From the NCBI GenBank assembly GCA_910589415.1, contig OU342638.1, positions 35,313,579 through 35,377,578 of the forward strand: a stretch of 64,000 bases of DNA, written 5' to 3'. A program made the position numbers and the translations under genes. This DNA is from Malachius bipustulatus. Its lineage: Eukaryota; Arthropoda; Insecta; Coleoptera; Melyridae. Below the pieces are notes generated by a model. That model searched no databases and had not been told where the DNA came from. It saw only the letters and a program-made list of their open reading frames with translations. This document shows, one piece after another, positions 47,136-57,719 of the stretch. Every line of letters starts with the position of its first letter. Position 1 is the first letter of the stretch.

Positions 47136-49355
47136 TCGATATATAGAATAACAAAAAACTTAATAGAATCGACCGGTTTTAGTGTTAAAAAAAATACATT
47201 ACAGTTATTGATTGGTTTAAAAGAAATAAGCTATTTTCAATTTTATGGCGTTTATTTTTCATCTCTTCGTAGTTATCGTGAATTTCGCGCGCGCCCCTGG
47301 CGCGGAGTTCCGAAGGATGAAACGGAGGTATTGTTTTTATAATAACATTGAGATATTACTCTATGCGGTATAGAAAGGTGGCTATGAACATATTTCACGT
47401 AATAAGAAGGCTGGGGCGCGAAAAATTGAACATCTTGAATAATAAGATGGCCGAACGCCGTATAACAGTTGAATAACGCCATCCTTATTATTGCCCTTTT
47501 TCTCTCGATCTCATAAATAACAGACGCTATTGCTTTATTTGCATGTTTTGCTCTCTTTTTTCCTTTTTCCTCCTCTTCTTCTCTACTTATAATAAGATGT
47601 ATCAATTAGCGTTATATAATTATGTCATCTCTATCACTACGGGACATTTTTGTTTTTTTCCTAAGCCGACCTGATGTCAGGTATTTCATAGTCAATTATA
47701 ACTATGACCGATGTCGAGTAGACTCCTCCGATTAACAAGAAGCTAACATTTTGTCCGCGTTCACCTAATTCTTATAATTTAATTTTCGCGCGCTAAAACA
47801 GTAAAACAGAGATTTGAGGCTGTTCAAAAAAAAAAGATATTTCCAGCATAGCACATGATGATAAATAATATTTTCTTATGCTTCAAATAATTATTACCTA
47901 CTAATTGAGTTCTCGATTTTTAATGAGCACTCGATTCAAAGTTGAATTGAAACGATAAAAAGTGACATTCGATAGAGCTCCGCGTCATCAGTGCGACGTC
48001 AAAATCTCTCGAACGTGTTCTAAAGTCAAAGTGAAGGGTTGGTCCGTCCATCGTTCATATACAACAGAAGGGGTTAGAGCAATGGTAAAATAAGGGAGTC
48101 AGATCCCCCTTATATCTCTAATTAGTTATCAAAGAGTTCGCTAGTGACAAAATCCTGCGCGATGAGGGCTGAGGGGGCGGCGCGGCGTGGGGAGGGCATC
48201 GGGAGGTCGGGAGAGAAGGCTGCTTCATTATATTCCGCATTTCTGCTCGATATTCGGCGACGACGCGATTATACTACTGAAAAAGAAAAATTAACCAGAC
48301 AACTTAATACTAGAAAATGATCCCCTAATTTCGACAAACAAGCTTCCGCAACCCCTTGTTTCAATCAGACGGTGAGCGACGTTCAAAGAATCGCGCTACA
48401 AACTCTGTAATTAAGGTTAATCGGAAACTGAAGTGGAAATGGAAAAATACACGGGGTCGTTTTTCTTTAAATTATGACGCCATTGTACCTGCCTAATTCT
48501 ATATTATTAAAAAAAATCGATTAATTTTTCACCGCGCTTATATGAGGAGGGTGTGCTCTTGGAAATAAAAAAGTTGCCACCACCTTAATCTACCCCCTAA
48601 AATAGAATACATCAGTATTACGACGATATCACGTTGGTGCTGGTGTTGGTGTTGGTGTTTATTATTTCCCTTGCATATTTGACAGATTATTAAATATTTC
48701 ATACGAATGAATATCAACCCCCGCGAGCTTAGAATGCACCCCCGTTATATTTAAAAATATTACACCGTAGATTTATATCTTGCCATCAAGATCATAAATT
48801 CTGATCAAAAATTCAAACAATGGTATAGTTAAGAAAGCCGTTTTGTCTTTGTTATAAGGGTTGTTTTCGCTCCCCCATTCATACGAGGGCTGTGGGGGTG
48901 ACGTGTATCATTCGGGGTTATTTTGCATATTGACCGGCTCCATATACCGCATGTCGTTTCAGATTTCAATCATATGTCATAACTTGAAGCGTCTACATTA
49001 TCGCGACTTGTGCGTATTTAAAAAAAATCTCCCGGGATCGTAGGGGCGTATCATGAAGCGCGCTTGGAATCTGACGGAATAACTCGCCGGTAATTTTAGT
49101 GTGGACGCACCGTGATAAGTGCAATATCTTGTATAGGGTGTTCGTGACTTTATGTCAGATAGGAAATGAACGAAAATAAATCATCTATAGTGGTTTACAA
49201 ACGAATTATATTTGTTCTCGTCTCGTGTGTGTTAGCCTATTTGTTGTAAAGTGGAGTGGAGTGGATGAATTATTTATTTAAAATAATTGACGTAAGTCTG
49301 AATAAGTGCGGAATGAAACAGCCCAATAAATTTTTCCTATTACACAAGGTGCATT
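47136..49355 (-). other. cut: Upstream intron of cut, single-copy DNA
   Basis: AT-rich, no exon. A short TGGTGT microsatellite is near 48632-48659, and a small GC-rich patch (GAGGGGGCGGCGCGGCGTGG) lies at 48170-48190. The 110-codon minus-strand frame at 47273-47605 has no motif. Confidence 0.45.
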
Positions 49356-49359
49356 ATAA

Positions 49360-50300
49360 AAAATGGTATCTTCTCAGAACTGGGCCATTTTTTGCCATTT
49401 TTCGGTGTTTTTTCTACTTTGATGATATAGGACGCATTTTGGTGGAAAATTTTCTACGATTTTGGTTACAAAACTTTTTTCCAAATTCTGCATAGTTTCG
49501 CCGCTAGAGGGCGCTAAAGTTTTTATGTATTAGTTTTTATGTAAGTATTATAGACTTTCACGGTTTATTTTAGAATTCGGGCCAAACTTATGCATTTTGG
49601 AGAAAAATGCGATTAGGCAAAAGTTGTAGAGCAAGAAATTCACCAAAATTTTGGTTCAAGAACTTTTTTCCAAATTCCGCATTTTGTCGCCACTAGAGGG
49701 CGCTAAAGTTTTTTTTTTACGTTTTATATGTTTTCGCGATTTATTTTACATTTTAGGCCAAAACTATGCATTTTTGAAAAAAATGACATTGGACAAAAAT
49801 TGTAGAGCAAGAAATTTCCTAAAATTTTGGTTCAAGAACTTTTTTCCAAATTCCGCATATTGTCGCCACTAGAGGGCGCTAATGTTTTTTTTACGTTTTA
49901 TATGTTTTCGCGATTTATTTTACATTTTAGGCCAAAACTATGCATTTTTGAAAAAAATGACATTGGACAAAAATTGTAGAGCATAAAATTTCCTAAAATT
50001 TTTGTTGCAATAATTTTTGCAAATTCCCCATAGTTCCGTCGCTAGAGGGCGCTAATATTTTTATATGTATTATTATGCTTTTGCGGATTATTTTAGACTT
50101 CAGGACAAAACTATGCATTTTGGAAAAAATACCATCAGACAAAAGTCGTAGAGCATAAAATTTCCTAAAATTTTGGTTTAAATAATTTTTGCAATTTTCC
50201 CCCGAGTTCGGCGGTAGAGGGCGCTAAAGTTTTTTATGTAATATATTATTTTTTTCCAATTTACATATTTTATATTATAGGCCAAAACTACATGCATTTT
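49360..50300. repeat. Tandem array, 172-189 bp unit, five CTCF-like sites
   Basis: Each unit contains CTAGAGGGCGCTA or GTAGAGGGCGCTA, then a T-rich stretch, TTTCGCGATTTATTTTA-like words, GGCCAAAACTATGCATTTT, TTGTAGAGCA, TTTCCTAAAATTTTGGTT and TTTTTTCCAAATTC. The CTCF-like 14-mers lie at 49501-49514 (CCGC...), 49690-49703 and 49866-49879 (both CCACTAGAGGGCGC), 50039-50052 and 50211-50224. Spacings are 189, 176, 173 and 172. The central units are the most alike. Plus-strand frames of 73-79 codons are by-products. Confidence 0.92.
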
Positions 50301-51100
50301 TCTGTAAAAAGTCCCTAAAACACGTTTTTTTAACTAATTCGAAGAGACAATAACAAGTAAAAAAATCACCCATGTAATAATGAAATTAAAAAATCACAAG
50401 CAGGAGAAATGTCACACACGTGACACGTTACACAAAAGTCATCAAGGCCACAATAACCGTTCTGTCGCCGCGGGGCGATTCTCATAAAATCCCAATTGTG
50501 CGGTCACAATGAAACGATGATTGTGACGGTGAAAAGCCCGATCGGCCCGGTACTCGATTCTTCCATTTTCTATAAGACCAATCGTTCGGTTAATTCTCCC
50601 ACATCCTGTATAGGTACATATATACGCGCGCATACGTCCATAAACAAACACATTCATCTAGAAACAAAACACTGCCGCGAACAAATAATAATGACCCAAA
50701 ACGGCGGTATTAAATGTCACTAACGTATGCAAATCAAGTCGGGATGCATTAAAAAAAAAAAAAACTGTTCCGTCAAAAACAATGCCCTACTCCCACACGC
50801 CAGACGTGAAACTGCCTCTGACTATTACATTTGTACGTTGCCACGTCTCCCCTTTATTTTTGTTTCCCCCTATCCCTATATAAGAGTACCTACTTCTGCT
50901 TAGGCATCAAAATTTGATTAATCATTTATTGTTTATAATTTAGAGAGCACCTATAAATAGTAATCGCGAGTACTTATTCTTAATAAAGGGAGCGGTAAAA
51001 TTCTACAGAGTTTTTTGATGAAAATGGTGAAAACGGCACTTCGATATCTGCTTTCTATCTAGAGATATACGTTTGAAAACTTTCAATGCTATAAGCATAA
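50301..51100 (-). other. cut: Upstream intron of cut, single-copy DNA
   Basis: AT-rich, with a 14-base A run near 50750. No exon or array recognised. Confidence 0.5.
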
Positions 51101-51103
51101 GCA

Positions 51104-51200
51104 ACCGCGGCAGTTGTGACGTCGGAATACTGACTTCAACAGCCCTTACTCGCTTATATTAACCATCGCAAAAAACTCGGATAATAAATTATAAAAAAGT
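51104..51200. repeat. Dispersed repeat CCGCGGCAGTTGTGACGTC, copy 3
   Basis: Head identical to copies 1 and 2, then CTGACTTCAACAGCCCTTAC, TCGCTTATATTAACCATCGC and CTCGGATAATA. The octamer is changed to TGACGTCG. Confidence 0.8.
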
Positions 51201-52235
51201 TAAAATAAACTGCCAATGTCTCTAACAAACCGGCAACGCTGCTATTCGTGGCCGGAGCGAAATAATGTACCTACCCACGTCCCACGTCTGATTATTTGAC
51301 GTATCCGTCCTATTTTAATGAACAATTTGTCGGTTTCTGATACCCACGAAAGGGAGGCTGAGGCTAGTTCCTTTTCAGATCGGTCTTTGATGATGTGAAG
51401 ATTTTGATCGCAGCTTCGTCGTGAAGTTTGACACCGAGGGTGCTAAGCTAAGACTAAGAAAACGGGCTGTTTTCGATTGTAGGATCGCGAGGGTATTGTC
51501 TCGTTTCCGGTGCCCGCGAGATTTTTTTGTCGATTTTAAGTGGTAAATGGGCATTTTTCATTTATTTCATTATTAGTACTCGCCTTCGTTAAAAGAAGTC
51601 ACTTTGGGCCTTTCATTGGATGGACCCTTCTCTCGCCTTATATAATTTTTTTATTTTTTTATTGCCTGGATGGTCTCATGTAAAGATCAATCGCGAAACA
51701 AAGACGAAAAAACTCAAAAACTCTTAGTACCTGCTTAGATTCTTTACATGCTTACTTCTTTACTTCTTTACATACTTGATTTACCCTCGTAGTTTCTGCG
51801 TGGGTTTAAATATAAAAAAAAACTTTTTGGTTTTTTAAAACAGTAAAGCAGTTTAAGTAAGTTTCATGAAAAGCCAAAAGGTGCCCAATTTTTTTTTCAT
51901 GTTTAAGCCGCTCGTTTATTAAATATAAAAATTATGAGCAGTTGTCATAGCGAGGAATGAAACTGACCGAGATATGAATTTTTTCACGCCATACTTGACC
52001 CTGAATCTCAGAATTCCAATGATCTTATATTTTTTGTCTATACTACGAAAGCTGAATTGACCCCGTTACTGGGTAACGTATATCGAGATAACCGCCATGG
52101 ATCTGAAGAATGATGTTACAAATATCCCGGAAGTAGAAAGTAACTGATACGAAGTCTTCAGTCTCTTCGTTAGGAGACGGGGTCGGACGGGAAATGGTCG
52201 GTTCAAGCCAGGTCAGGTCGTGCAGAAAAAAGCAG
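51201..52235 (-). other. cut: Upstream intron of cut, single-copy DNA
   Basis: AT-rich, with no array, exon or RNA gene recognised. Confidence 0.5.
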
Positions 52236-53060
52236 CAAAAAATTAGGTGGCAACATTAACCCCTGAGGGACACCATTAAATTCTGTTGTTTAGTCATCGG
52301 CAACCATATACCGCAGCGTCTTTAATTATTATGTCTATTTATAAAAAAATATCCACAAAAGACAAATTTCATCCCTAAATAGTTCAAACCCTCTCGAGTG
52401 GCAGCTACAACCCCAAAATTTTGAAATGGGAAGAAGGGGCTTGTGATATCTCATTTTAAAGACCTTTTTATTCTTTATCCATTAACGCTATGGTTGTAAT
52501 ATTTATTGTACCGTAAAAAATGAAATAGGTACTTCTCATTAAAAAAAAAAAAAAAATCTTTTAAAAAAATCCAAAATTGACAGGATTTTTCCATAAATAT
52601 GCACAATAGTTGAGTTACTGAATTTATTTCATTTGACTGTTCCACCCTGTATAATAGTTAGATAGGTAGGTATACGTAAAAGTCCCTAGAAAAAGGTTAG
52701 GTGACAAAGTTGATCCCTGAGGAACACCAACACCGCTATGGTAGCCCTTATAAGGAGTTTGAGAGAAGAATGAGTCAATTTCCGGGATTCTTCTTATTTT
52801 TGGAAGGAAATGGGTGGATTCGAGGATGCTGCCATTTTTTGGGTAGGGAAAAAATTGTAATGGCAGGATGGAAAAAACCGAAGGCGACATTGATCCCTGA
52901 AGAACACCATCATAGGTGGTGTAATGAGACTAATGAGAGTCGGCAATGACAGCAAAAAGGCGTATAAGTCGATACTAGTAATAGAAAAAGGTTAGGTAGG
53001 AAAAATGATCCCTGGGGAGCTGCGCAGCATCGCTTTTTTAGGCGTTTGAGCTGACAGATT
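52236..53060 (-). mobile_element. Cluster of four reverse-transcriptase motif B fragments
   Basis: Minus-strand readings are NGVPQGLMLPPNFLLLF (near 52260), HSGVGVPQGSTLSPNLFLG (near 52715), DGVLQGSMSPSVFSIL (near 52900) and a more decayed copy near 53010. This is the G-V-P-Q-G-S-x-L-S-P block of non-LTR reverse transcriptase. At 52624-52890 a frame of 88 codons holds two of them. At DNA level the copies share AGAAAAAGGTTAGGT and GATCCCTGAGGAACACCA, so this is partly a local amplification. No YxDD motif was found. Confidence 0.65.
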
Positions 53061-53478
53061 TCGTCCAGAATTGGGGGGAGGGGAGGATACTCGATTAGTG
53101 GTACGCCAGATAGTTATTTTCACTTATTAGTTCCGGCTGTTCCCGTTCCGAGATAGGAATAGGTTCTACATAACAGTTCCGAAATAACGAGAGAGATACC
53201 AAAAAAAAATGCGCAGAGGTTCGATTTTTTGCACGATTCCAGGAAATATTGATTTAGTCTCATGCTGAATTAATGTCATGCTGAAATGCAGCAACTAAAG
53301 CGACATCGCTGGTCACTTTTGGAACTAAAAATTCTGGCTCACAGACTGCCTTATAAAACGAGAACCGGAACTAACGTAACGGATAGTGGAACCGGAACAG
53401 CTTAAATGTAAGCGCAAAAATCGGAACAGACTGTTACTATATAACAATTACGTTTTTTTTTTGTCACATTAGTAAGCT
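53061..53478 (-). other. cut: Upstream intron of cut, single-copy DNA
   Basis: AT-rich; the words GGAACCGGAAC and GTTCCGGCTGTTCC give some internal similarity. Nothing else seen. Confidence 0.45.
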
Positions 53479-53842
53479 CGATTTTGAACGACTCAGGTCA
53501 GCTCAATTTTGAATTTAGGTTAGATCGATTTTAAGCGAGCCAAGTCAGTTCGATTTTGAACGACTCAGGTCAGCTCAATTTTGAATTTAGGTTAGATCGA
53601 TTTTAAGCGAGCCAGGTCAGTTCGATTTTGAACGACTCAGGTCAGATCGATTTTGAACGACTCAGGTCAGTTCGATTTTGAACGACTCAGGTCAGCTCAA
53701 TTTTGAATTTAGGTTAGATCGTTTTTAAGCAAGCCAGGTCAGTTCGATTTTGAACGACCCAGGTCAGCTCGATTTTGAACGACCCAGGTCAGCTCGATTT
53801 TGAACGACTCAAGTTAGATCGATTTTGAACGACTCAGAAGCA
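53479..53842. repeat. 25-bp tandem array with AGGTCA half-sites, higher-order 72-75 bp
   Basis: The basic unit is GACTCA + GGTCAGCTCGATTTTGAAC (25 bp), repeated about 14 times with variants. AGGTCA is exact at 53495, 53567, 53614, 53639, 53664, 53689, 53736, 53761 and 53786. Variant units carry AGGTTAGATCGATTTTAAGC. Sets of three units (GCTCAATTTTGAAT, then AGGTTAGATCG, then GCCAGGTCAGTTCG) recur as a block. Confidence 0.95.
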
Positions 53843-55512
53843 TAAGTAAAGATCCATCCAAGCAGTTTTTTTTTGCCTTATTCTCTCTCGTTCTCTCTCA
53901 TTTTTTGCAAGCCTTTTATTAGAAAATTTTACTTTAACAACCTTACACCTATCGCTCGAGAGCTGTGAAAGGGTGCAGGAAACAGACTCCCGAAAAAAGT
54001 GTCTTGAATAACACACTGCACGGTTAGGGGGTGCGTTCATTGAACAAAAAAAAAAATGCCAAAATAAGCACCACCACAACCACCACCCTTATCTACACAG
54101 CATATTATTATTCATATATGAGATTACCAGGTTTTGTTAAGTAAATATACACGCAAGAGAGATTCGAGATGCTTCGTTTTATCCACGCCACTGAATTCCA
54201 CACCTAAACACGATCTGAATCATAACATAATTTCCATTCAGTTCGGAACGACACCCACGGAAAACTCACAACTCTACCCCCGTGTGTGTCGCGCTCGCTT
54301 CTTCCCTCTCGCTCCGACACGCGCGTTCAGGCGCTCAAAAGTGACGTTGTTGACGTTCAGTAAGTCCAGACTGCTCACCTACGCTTTATTAAATATCAGA
54401 CGACAATAGAGGCTTTTTCTATAGAGGCCCGATGGATGTATTTTTTAATGTAGGCAGTCTTTGTGTTTAAATTATAATATATAATGGAGTGTGTGTATTC
54501 AGGTTCTTTTTAATCGTCGGTAATAGATGTCTTTTCATGTTAGAAATGCGATAATTCCGTACAGAAACTCCGCTCGCTTAAGTATGCAAGAATGTCACGC
54601 CGTGGCGTATTTTACATTGGTTATAATCGCGGGTACAGATTCGCGATTTGTATGAATGGATGTCTATATGATAAAGCTCGGGTGGATATTTTATTCAGAA
54701 AACACGCTCGGGGTATTTTAATGGGTTGTCTACAAGCAGATAAGAGATCTGCTATGCGCGGTTTTTATTTCATTGTAATCAACAACTGGTCGTATTTTGC
54801 TCTGCACCATTAACGACATATTTATAAAAACATATCAGGAGGATATGCGATAGGCTGGTATGTGTGAGTATATGAGATGGCAAAATACAAATACCTGCAA
54901 CATTTTTCTTAATTGACTCTTTCTCAACGTCAGTAGAGGACAAGAAGAAATATTTTATTGGTCCTTATTGCCTCCTGCATACTGTTTTCTTTGTCTCCTA
55001 TAGGTAGATATGCCATTTGACACCTTTGGACTCCTTTGGAAAAAAAATGAACAAGGAAAAAATGTGCTTATACCTTCAGGGAGGAAGATTTTCATCCACA
55101 TATCATAAAAAAATCACCCAGGCATAGATTTGGTTGTCAAGGACTCCAGGAGACCTGTTGCAGTCAAAAATTTCGCCCACGTCCAGGTTCAAGTTCAACT
55201 CAACCAGCCCAGCAACAAGAATTGAGCTGACTTTATACATGAGCTCCATTTTGAGCTAGAGCTGCGGAATGGACTGGGCCCACACCACATCGGGGGCAGG
55301 TTTTGTGTGCAACCTGATACCCCGAAACCCACTTTTGGTACAAATCGGCTCAGAACACACCGCTCACCTCTCTCACCTCTCATCAACAAACAACACAAGC
55401 TCAATGCAAACCCGCATCCCCTTCAAGACACCGCCACGAAGGTCCACACCTTTAAGCTATTCCAGGGTGTCCATGAGGATTTCCCTCCCTCCCATAAAAA
55501 AAGACCTTCGAT
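53843..55512 (-). other. cut: Upstream intron of cut, single-copy DNA
   Basis: AT-rich with a GC-richer stretch at about 54280-54370 and 55170-55450. Overlapping frames of 69-117 codons at 55195-55622 partly run into the next array and have no motif. Not called. Confidence 0.4.
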
Positions 55513-55990
55513 TATTTTCAACGAGTCAGGTCAACTCGATTTTGAACCACTCAGGCCAGCTCATAGTTTTGAACGACTTAGGTCAGCTCCATTTTGAACG
55601 AGTCAGGTCAGCTCCATTTTGAACGACTTGGGTCAGCTCCATTTTGAACGAGTCAGGTCAGCTTCATTTTGAACGAGTCAGGTCAGCTCGATTTTGAACC
55701 ACTCAGGCCAGCTCATAGTTTTGAACGACTTAGGTCAGCTCCATTTTGAACGAGTCAGGTCAGCTCCATTTTGAACGACTTGGGTCAGCTCCATTTTGAA
55801 CGAGTCAGGTCAGCTTCATTTTGAACGAGTCAGGTCAGCTAGATTTTGAACCACTCAGGCTAGCTTTTGAACGACTCTAGTCAACTCGATTTTAAAACGA
55901 ATCAAGTTGGTTCGATTTTGAACGACTCGGGCCAGTTTTTGAAGGACTTTAGTCGATTTTAAATGACAATTTTGAACGACTCAAGTTTTT
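55513..55990. repeat. 25-bp AGGTCA tandem array with a duplicated 152-bp higher-order unit
   Basis: Related to the array at 53479: GAGTCAGGTCAGCTCCATTT and GACTTAGGTCAGCTCC units. The six-unit block starting GATTTTGAACCACTCAGG at 55538 is repeated at 55690, an offset of 152 bp, nearly unchanged to about 55840. AGGTCA is exact at 55528, 55580, 55605, 55655, 55680, 55732, 55757, 55807 and 55832. The end of the array (55850-55990) is degraded. Confidence 0.95.
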
Positions 55991-57719
55991 GTAATGGAAT
56001 TAGCAGAGAGAGAGAAAAAATACAACAATAACAGCGTGTTTGTTTATTGAAAGACGAAAGACAGTTCGTAGATATGTTTGTTTAAAAGATTAACACACCA
56101 ATTGAACACGTCATCACATTAGAGATTATTGCGATAATCGCCGTGTTTTTTTTTTGCTCGAGCAGGATCAACTAACTGTTTAACCAGTCGTTATTATTCG
56201 TAAAAGCGTTTTTATATTGATTTATAATAGCGCTCTGCAAAGCAATATGATATTATAATTACAAGCATTGAAAGTCCCGTTATTAGGTTCTAAATATAAC
56301 GCACGTCACTTTAGTAGAGTAGAGATAGAGATACGAAATGAAACTGTGAAGAATGTGTGAACGTATTTATATCTGGTCGTGGAATTATTGCTTAATGCAT
56401 TAATTTTTTTATCGTTCAGTAGTATATAATAGTAAGTAGTAGCAGCAAGCAACCAGCAGCGGACCGTCGAAGAAGCTATTGGCGTAATTTTTGCCATTAA
56501 TCATTGAAATTTCCATTTTAAGAGGCCCGAGGTGACGTCTCCAAGGCGTGGTATTTTGTCAGATATCTCCTGATGAATTTGTCAATATTTCAGTCAAAGA
56601 GAGACCAGAAGCAGGGAGATGGCCAGGGTCTTTAGTCCCTTCACTTAGTTAATTAGAAAGACGTAATTAGTAATAAAGTTATCGGTTTCTTGAATTGCCT
56701 TTCAAAAACTTTTCTGTAATTAAAGCGTGGAGAGATAGACGGCTGATCCTCTAGATATCGACACTGAATCCTGTCCATCATTAAGGAGAATTTTCTCTTT
56801 ATTCCTATTCCACCGCAATTAGTTAATCGACTGTATATTTTAAATACGTGGTGGCTGTGTAAATTCGTGACGATGCCATAAGCAACGCAGCATCCAGATT
56901 TCTCAAATAGACGAGGAAAGACAATATGGGCCGCGTACCTAAATCAAAAACAAAAGCGTCTAGTCCGGGATTAATAAAATTAACTATACGAGCGTTACTT
57001 TTGCCATGTTAACGTTCCTCCACACACTTACGTTATAGTCGCAGTGTGCGAGACAAAGTCGGCTATATGATAATTTCGTTTGGTGTTTAAAGGAAATTCG
57101 TTCTAATGGAATAAACCTGGCAGATCAGCGACGCGGGCGAGTGCAGTCCCCGTCGAAGTTCACTTATAGTTTTCCAACGAAAGGGCTATCCAATTTTCGA
57201 TCGGACTCCAACTATTAACTGTATTATCTTAAGCATAACGGTAAATTCAATTGTTTAAATGGACAGTCGCCGCACTGTAATTCACTTGCCGGATTTCACA
57301 TGTGGAAAGGCTCTCGGAATCCTGTGTAGTCTGTAGTTTCTTTGTGTTGCGTCACTGCGACGAGATAAAGCTCGCAGGACGGTGTTTTCATAAGAGGAGT
57401 TCCATCAGGTTCTAGGGATATCAAATTTGTAGCTCCTTTGAAATTGTGTTCTTCTGCTGAAGATGAACTTGCGTGCGGTATGTTCAGTAATTGACGTTGG
57501 TCAAAAAGTGATTAAAGCATGTTAAGTTGATGAACTGTTTGAAGTTTGAACGTGTTTACCCGAGCTATGTGCTTCTGATAAAGTTGACTTTTATTATCGA
57601 ATTCTTGCATCTATGTACTTTTTTTGGTTATATCTTTCAAAATCCTAATCGCAGCTGTGATTTTATACAAATTTTTGGCTACAAAATAACATACATCTTG
57701 TATCAACTCGGTTAGTTTT
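55991..57719 (-). other. cut: Upstream intron of cut, single-copy DNA
   Basis: AT-rich, with better balanced composition at about 56520-57400. No exon, array or RNA gene was recognised. It is one of the longer repeat-free stretches of this intron. Confidence 0.45.

Noticed and set aside
54280..54370. GC-rich stretch with CGCGCTCGC words considered as an alternative promoter of cut
   Set aside because: No initiator plus downstream element or linked coding exon could be supported.
53479..55990. CRISPR-like short direct repeats
   Set aside because: The 25-bp units are contiguous with no spacers, and the genome is eukaryotic.
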